Source of the DNA: Flavobacterium sp.
Lineage (GTDB): Bacteria; Bacteroidota; Bacteroidia; Flavobacteriales; Flavobacteriaceae
Direction of reading: 5' to 3'
Length of the DNA stretch: 64,000 nt
NCBI GenBank assembly: GCA_029946065.1
Contig: JAQSDU010000014.1
Span: 243,260 to 307,259 of the forward strand
The notes below the pieces were generated by a model. It saw nothing but the letters and a program-made list of their open reading frames with translations. It did not search any database and was not told where the DNA came from. Made by a program: the position numbers and the translations under genes. Shown here piece after piece: positions 59,804 through 64,000 of the stretch (within the stretch, counting starts at the first letter, position 1; each line of letters begins with the position of its first letter).

Positions 59804-62800
59804 ATGTATAAAAATCTACGCTCCAAAAATTCCTTCTTTTTATTTTTTGCTTTGCTGCTGTCATTGGCTGTCTTTTCACAAACGCCTCCTCATATTACAG
59901 CAACTGCGTCAATAACGACATATTCACAGTGCGCGGCTTCGGGTCAGACATTTGGTGTTACATTCACGTTTACAAATACCGGAGAAACACCTGCTACGGG
60001 CTATAGCATAATCATAGACAATGCGACGGGATATGAACGGGGCGATTTTAGCGAATGGTCGGCAACCGACCTGCCCCCCGGCGGCACAATACAAAAAAGT
60101 TGCAGCTATTTTCCGACTAATCAGGTTTCCGATCAACAGATTAATTTTCGGTTGACGTGTGCTGAGCCCGGTGCGACATTTGAATCCGGAACTATGCACT
60201 TTATCAGTCTGCCATATGTACAGAGAAGTGTGAGTACTCAGGGGGTAATAAACATTACAGCTTCGAGTGCCACGTTATTGGGCAATGTAAATTCTTACGG
60301 ACAGTGCACTTCAACGTCACAAGGAAAATTTTTCAGGATTTATAATCTTGACGATCAAATTGAGTATTTGGATACCCCGCTTGTTGTCAGTACTGTTACG
60401 GGCCCTTATAGTTATACGTTGGAGGGATTGATGCCCGGAACACATTATGGGTTCCAGGCAAGTGTAGGTGATGTTGATAATGAGGGCAGCCTGTTAGACT
60501 TCACCACAGCTGCTGCCGTTGCTAATGACATTTGCGCTAATGCTGCACCGCTTTCTGTATCAGCGCCGCCCGTTCAGGGGAGTTTGGCAAATGCCACTAA
60601 CGGCGATGTTTTTTACAGTTTTACACCGACAGTTACCGGAACGCATTATATTACCATTGATAATTTCGGTACTGCCGGAAACAAGAATTTATATATTTTG
60701 AACGGATGTGGGGGCAGCACAGTCGGGAGTGGAACTTCAGCTTCTTTGAGTTCAGAAACAGCAGCGGCGAGTCTTGTTGCAGGAACTACCTACATTGTAC
60801 AAGTCGTTGATGCCGATTTGCACCGCGATACTTTTGACATTCGCATAGACCCGCCACATCCTGCGCTTTCAACAAATGGGACCAGCGCCATTACCTTCGC
60901 AGATTATTATAATGACATAACCTCTGCCGTAAAAAGCTTTACGATCTCGGCAATAGATCTCAACGGTGCTCCGGGTATTATTACGGCTAGTTCAACGAAC
61001 TCGCTGTTCCAGCTCTCACTAGACAACACCAACTGGAGCGGCAGTGTCCCTATGAATTACAACAGTAACAACCTGGCGAATACTACCATTTATGTACGCA
61101 TGCCGCCGCAGTCACTCGGCTCCAAAACAGGAAGTATTGTGTTTTCAGGTGGTGGTTTGGCAGCTCCGCCAACTGTATCCCTTAGCGGGAACGCTGTTTT
61201 AAGGCCTCCAACAGTCTATACCAATAAAACGGTAATAAATTTTGGCAGTATCAACTATTCCGACAATACAACAATAACATTCTCGTTGTCGGGAATAAAA
61301 TTGATTGATTTTCCTGCCGTCGTAACGGTGGCTGCAACGAATCCTAATTTTGAGTTGTCTACAGATGCCAGCAATTGGGGCATAACGACCACCGTTGCCT
61401 ATACGACGGAGACATTAGACGCAACTACGATTTATGTGCGTTATAATCCGCAGTCATTAGGAAGCGCAACTGACTTGATTTCGTTTTCGGCTCCCGGACT
61501 TTCGGGCGCGCCTACTATTGCAATATCCGGAAACAGTACTATAAAAATCCCTTTCGGTCTGGATCCCACAAATGCAGAAAACACATCTTTTACAGCGAAT
61601 TGGATTGCCGTTCCCGGAGCCACTTCTTATTTACTCGATGTTGACGGAAATCCTGCATTCACTACATCTAACTCTACAAATGTAGCCACGTGGAACCTTA
61701 CTTCTAATTATAATGCTACCAGCGGTACTTCTGGAAATACCGCTGGTGGCAATTCTATTACCGTTGTCGGCGCGACACTTTTCAATATAAATTCAAATGG
61801 TGCCGGAGCAATCGCCTGGACAAACGGAAGTGGTACAAAATATTGGCAGGTATTAGTTGCTACAACGGGCTATTCACAAATAAAAGTTTCTTCTTTTCAA
61901 AGGGCTCCAAACACCGGTCCCAGAGACTTTAAGCTGCAGTATAGAGTAGCGGTAGACGGTGTATGGACAGACGTTGCCGGGGGTAATGTTACCGCAGCCA
62001 ATAACAACACAACAGGCCAATTGACAAATGTACCGTTGCCGTCCGAATGCAGCAATAAACCGGCAGTTTACCTGCGATGGATCATGACCTCAAATATATC
62101 GGTCGCCGGAGGTGCCATAGCGTCCAATCAGGGTACTTTTATCAGGGCTATAAGTGTGTCAGGCAATAGTGACAATTATTTGCCGTACCACAATTATGTG
62201 GTTAACGGCACTTCACAAATTATTACCGGATTGCTTCCTGCACACACTTACTATTATAGGGTAAGGGCCGTGGGTTCCGGACAGACTTCGGGATATTCCT
62301 CTAACGGAACTGCAATGACAACCGCTGTTACGACATGGAACGGAACGCAATGGACGCCAAGTGTTCCGGATGAAGCACTTAATGCGTTTTTAACAGGCCC
62401 TTACAATACCAATACTAATGGCGCTTTTACAAGTAACAATCTTATTATAGATGCCGGCGGAAGCATTACTGTTGCTTCGGGAACAAACGTTACTGTTGCC
62501 GGAACCATACATAATTACCAAGCGGAAACCGCTTTCATTGTAGAAGATAACGCCAACATTCTGCAACAGATTGCTTTCAATGATAATACCGGCAATATTA
62601 CGGTTAGAAGAAGTGCAGCGATGCGCCGTCTTGATTATGTATATTGGTCATCACCAGTTGCCGATCAGAATCTTTTTGCTTTTTCACCTCAAACGCTGAC
62701 CAATCGTTTTTATGAAATCAATGAAAACACAAATACATTTGTAACTGCTGCTGCAACCACTTTTGTGGCGGCCAAAGGTTATGCCATCCGGGCCCCGAAT

Positions 62801-63889
62801 AATTTTTTAAATGCTCCGGCCGCGCCGCAAACTTTCAATGGGGTATTTACCGGAACTCCAAATAATGGTACAATTACAATTCCTATAACCAATATAGGTC
62901 AGGGGTTTAATCTAATTGGAAACCCGTATCCTTCGACAATCAGCGCAGCTGCATTTTTAGCCGCCAATCCTACCATCGGAACATTGTATTTCTGGACGCA
63001 CAACTCTCAAGTTTCTGGCGCCACCAATTATTCAACCGTTAACGGAACAGGAACTACGACTGCCCCGGGTACCGTAACACCAAATGGCACAATCCAAACC
63101 GGACAAGCTTTTATGGTAAAAACCAGTGCTGCCACGAATGCTACATTCCTCAATACAATGCGCGTGGGCAATAATGCCGGCCAATTTTTCAGGAATGCAG
63201 TAAACGAGAATACTGCAGATGTTAACAGGATCTGGCTCAATATTTCAGATGCAGATTCGGTTACAGGTCAAATGCTGACAGGTTACGTATTAAATGCCAC
63301 GAATGATTTAGACCTTTTTTTTGACGGAAAAGCGATTGAAACTTCCGGAACAAAGTTGTATAATGTAATCAATGATGGCGCTTTTGCCATTCAGGGACGG
63401 GCACTTCCGTTTGACCAGAATGACAGCGTTGCATTGGGTTTTAAAACAGAATCTGCCGGGAATTTCACCATTGCAATCGACCATGTTGACGGGTTGTTTT
63501 CAGGAGATCAGGATATATTTTTAAAAGACGAATTGACTGGAATAACCTCAAGCATCAAAAACGAACCTTACACATTCGTTTCAGAAACCGGCACATTTAA
63601 CAGCCGTTTTAAGTTGGTATATCAAAATACAACACTCGGAACAGAATTACCTTCTGTACAATCCCAAAATATAATTGTATACAAAAATGCGGGTCAATTG
63701 ACCATTAACTCGGGAACAAACATAATGCAGGAAGTGAAAATTTACGACATCCGAGGCCGTTTACTTTTTGAAAATAACGAAGTCAATGCTGGCATCACAT
63801 CTATTAAAAATTTAAATATCGCCAATGAAGTTGTCATTGTAAAAATCAGAACTAACTCGGGCACTGTTACCAAAAAAGTAATTTTATAA
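59804..63889 (+). CDS. Large secreted protein with T9SS type C sorting signal
   Basis: A 1361-residue protein: signal peptide to about residue 25 (LFFALLLSLAVFSQ), a first beta-sandwich (about 27-230), a PPC-like domain (about 233-345, NGDVFYSFTPTVTGTHYITI), two related roughly 110-residue repeats (about 350-460 and 466-580, each with FGSI/ITFAD and IYVRxxPQSLGSxT), a fibronectin type III domain starting at about 582 that is split by an inserted domain (about 629-785) and resumes to 840, a further beta-rich segment (842-1278), and a C-terminal signal (about 1279-1361, ELPSVQSQNIIVYKNAG, IYDIRGRLLFE, VKIRTNSGTVTKKVIL). The C-terminus matches the type C T9SS sorting signal. Likely cell-surface or exported adhesin. 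Confidence 0.9.
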   Translation: MYKNLRSKNSFFLFFALLLSLAVFSQTPPHITATASITTYSQCAASGQTFGVTFTFTNTGETPATGYSIIIDNATGYERGDFSEWSATDLPPGGTIQKSCSYFPTNQVSDQQINFRLTCAEPGATFESGTMHFISLPYVQRSVSTQGVINITASSATLLGNVNSYGQCTSTSQGKFFRIYNLDDQIEYLDTPLVVSTVTGPYSYTLEGLMPGTHYGFQASVGDVDNEGSLLDFTTAAAVANDICANAAPLSVSAPPVQGSLANATNGDVFYSFTPTVTGTHYITIDNFGTAGNKNLYILNGCGGSTVGSGTSASLSSETAAASLVAGTTYIVQVVDADLHRDTFDIRIDPPHPALSTNGTSAITFADYYNDITSAVKSFTISAIDLNGAPGIITASSTNSLFQLSLDNTNWSGSVPMNYNSNNLANTTIYVRMPPQSLGSKTGSIVFSGGGLAAPPTVSLSGNAVLRPPTVYTNKTVINFGSINYSDNTTITFSLSGIKLIDFPAVVTVAATNPNFELSTDASNWGITTTVAYTTETLDATTIYVRYNPQSLGSATDLISFSAPGLSGAPTIAISGNSTIKIPFGLDPTNAENTSFTANWIAVPGATSYLLDVDGNPAFTTSNSTNVATWNLTSNYNATSGTSGNTAGGNSITVVGATLFNINSNGAGAIAWTNGSGTKYWQVLVATTGYSQIKVSSFQRAPNTGPRDFKLQYRVAVDGVWTDVAGGNVTAANNNTTGQLTNVPLPSECSNKPAVYLRWIMTSNISVAGGAIASNQGTFIRAISVSGNSDNYLPYHNYVVNGTSQIITGLLPAHTYYYRVRAVGSGQTSGYSSNGTAMTTAVTTWNGTQWTPSVPDEALNAFLTGPYNTNTNGAFTSNNLIIDAGGSITVASGTNVTVAGTIHNYQAETAFIVEDNANILQQIAFNDNTGNITVRRSAAMRRLDYVYWSSPVADQNLFAFSPQTLTNRFYEINENTNTFVTAAATTFVAAKGYAIRAPNNFLNAPAAPQTFNGVFTGTPNNGTITIPITNIGQGFNLIGNPYPSTISAAAFLAANPTIGTLYFWTHNSQVSGATNYSTVNGTGTTTAPGTVTPNGTIQTGQAFMVKTSAATNATFLNTMRVGNNAGQFFRNAVNENTADVNRIWLNISDADSVTGQMLTGYVLNATNDLDLFFDGKAIETSGTKLYNVINDGAFAIQGRALPFDQNDSVALGFKTESAGNFTIAIDHVDGLFSGDQDIFLKDELTGITSSIKNEPYTFVSETGTFNSRFKLVYQNTTLGTELPSVQSQNIIVYKNAGQLTINSGTNIMQEVKIYDIRGRLLFENNEVNAGITSIKNLNIANEVVIVKIRTNSGTVTKKVIL

Positions 63890-63961
63890 ATTTTAAATGG
63901 ATTTGGTTATTTCTCTTTCTTAAAATCAGATTAAGAAAAATAACAAAACCTTAATGTTTTC

Positions 63962-63993
63962 AAGCCTTATTTCAAATCGAAGTAAGGCTTTTT
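63962..63993 (+). terminator. Terminator after the large secreted protein
   Basis: Stem AAGCCTTATTTC / GAAGTAAGGCTT (one wobble pair), loop AAATC, then T tract. Confidence 0.85.
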
Positions 63994-64000
63994 CATTTAT

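Overview
This window looks like a piece of chromosome from an AT-rich member of the Bacteroidota, most likely Flavobacterium or a close relative. The evidence is the gene content (DUF6452, DUF6048, DUF6095, DUF6146 and DUF6787 family proteins, a topoisomerase IV parE/parC pair, a TonB-dependent receptor, a protein with a type IX secretion C-terminal signal), the near absence of Shine-Dalgarno sequences, and repeated use of the Bacteroidota -7 promoter element TAnnTTTG. I see no rRNA, tRNA, CRISPR array, prophage or complete insertion sequence. Assignments rest on reading the translations and motifs by eye; no database search was run.

Layout. 1-540 is a repeat island. 575-1215 is a MntA/HepT (nucleotidyltransferase/HEPN) toxin-antitoxin pair whose HepT reading frame is broken by one base. 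1.4-9.7 kb holds an outer-membrane barrel, a cysteine desulfurase, a lipoprotein, an Smr protein, small membrane proteins, ornithine aminotransferase, a DUF1003 protein, OsmC and a histidine kinase. 9.8-20 kb holds two rRNA methyltransferases (RlmD, RlmL-like), the DUF6452/DUF6048 pair, a ZIP transporter, MurQ, a RelE/ParE-type toxin-antitoxin pair coupled to a pentapeptide-repeat protein, a DinB-like protein and TerC. 20-29 kb is a minus-strand block: topoisomerase IV A and B subunits, a transglutaminase-like protein, a TIGR02117-type protein, an FMN reductase, a barrel gene split by a nonsense codon, and YchF. 29-47 kb holds a TonB-dependent receptor, ferredoxin, a LuxC-like acyl-CoA reductase with serC and a serA-like gene, MsrA, a LolD-like ATPase coupled to a large membrane protein, a TIGR02757 protein, a GAF/PAS histidine kinase, a DEAD-box-type helicase and a beta-propeller lactonase. 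47-64 kb holds a BatA/VWA protein coupled to a dihydroorotase-like gene lacking metal ligands, an esterase, an MBL-fold hydrolase, Bcp, a cysteine-poor endonuclease III, a 47-residue ORF, an ECF sigma factor, UvrA and a 1361-residue secreted adhesin-like protein.

Most of this is core-genome housekeeping (DNA repair and topology, serine synthesis, rRNA modification, redox repair). The accessory signals are the two toxin-antitoxin loci and several classes of intergenic repeat. The strongest candidate for something undescribed is a set of short arrays with strict 7-nt periodicity, each built from a different heptamer, lying in at least eight gene spacers and often ending 7-19 nt before a start codon. 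A second is a three-copy, roughly 100-bp repeat with a conserved ATCCTTTTT core. A third is the translational coupling of a RelE/ParE-type toxin to a pentapeptide-repeat protein.
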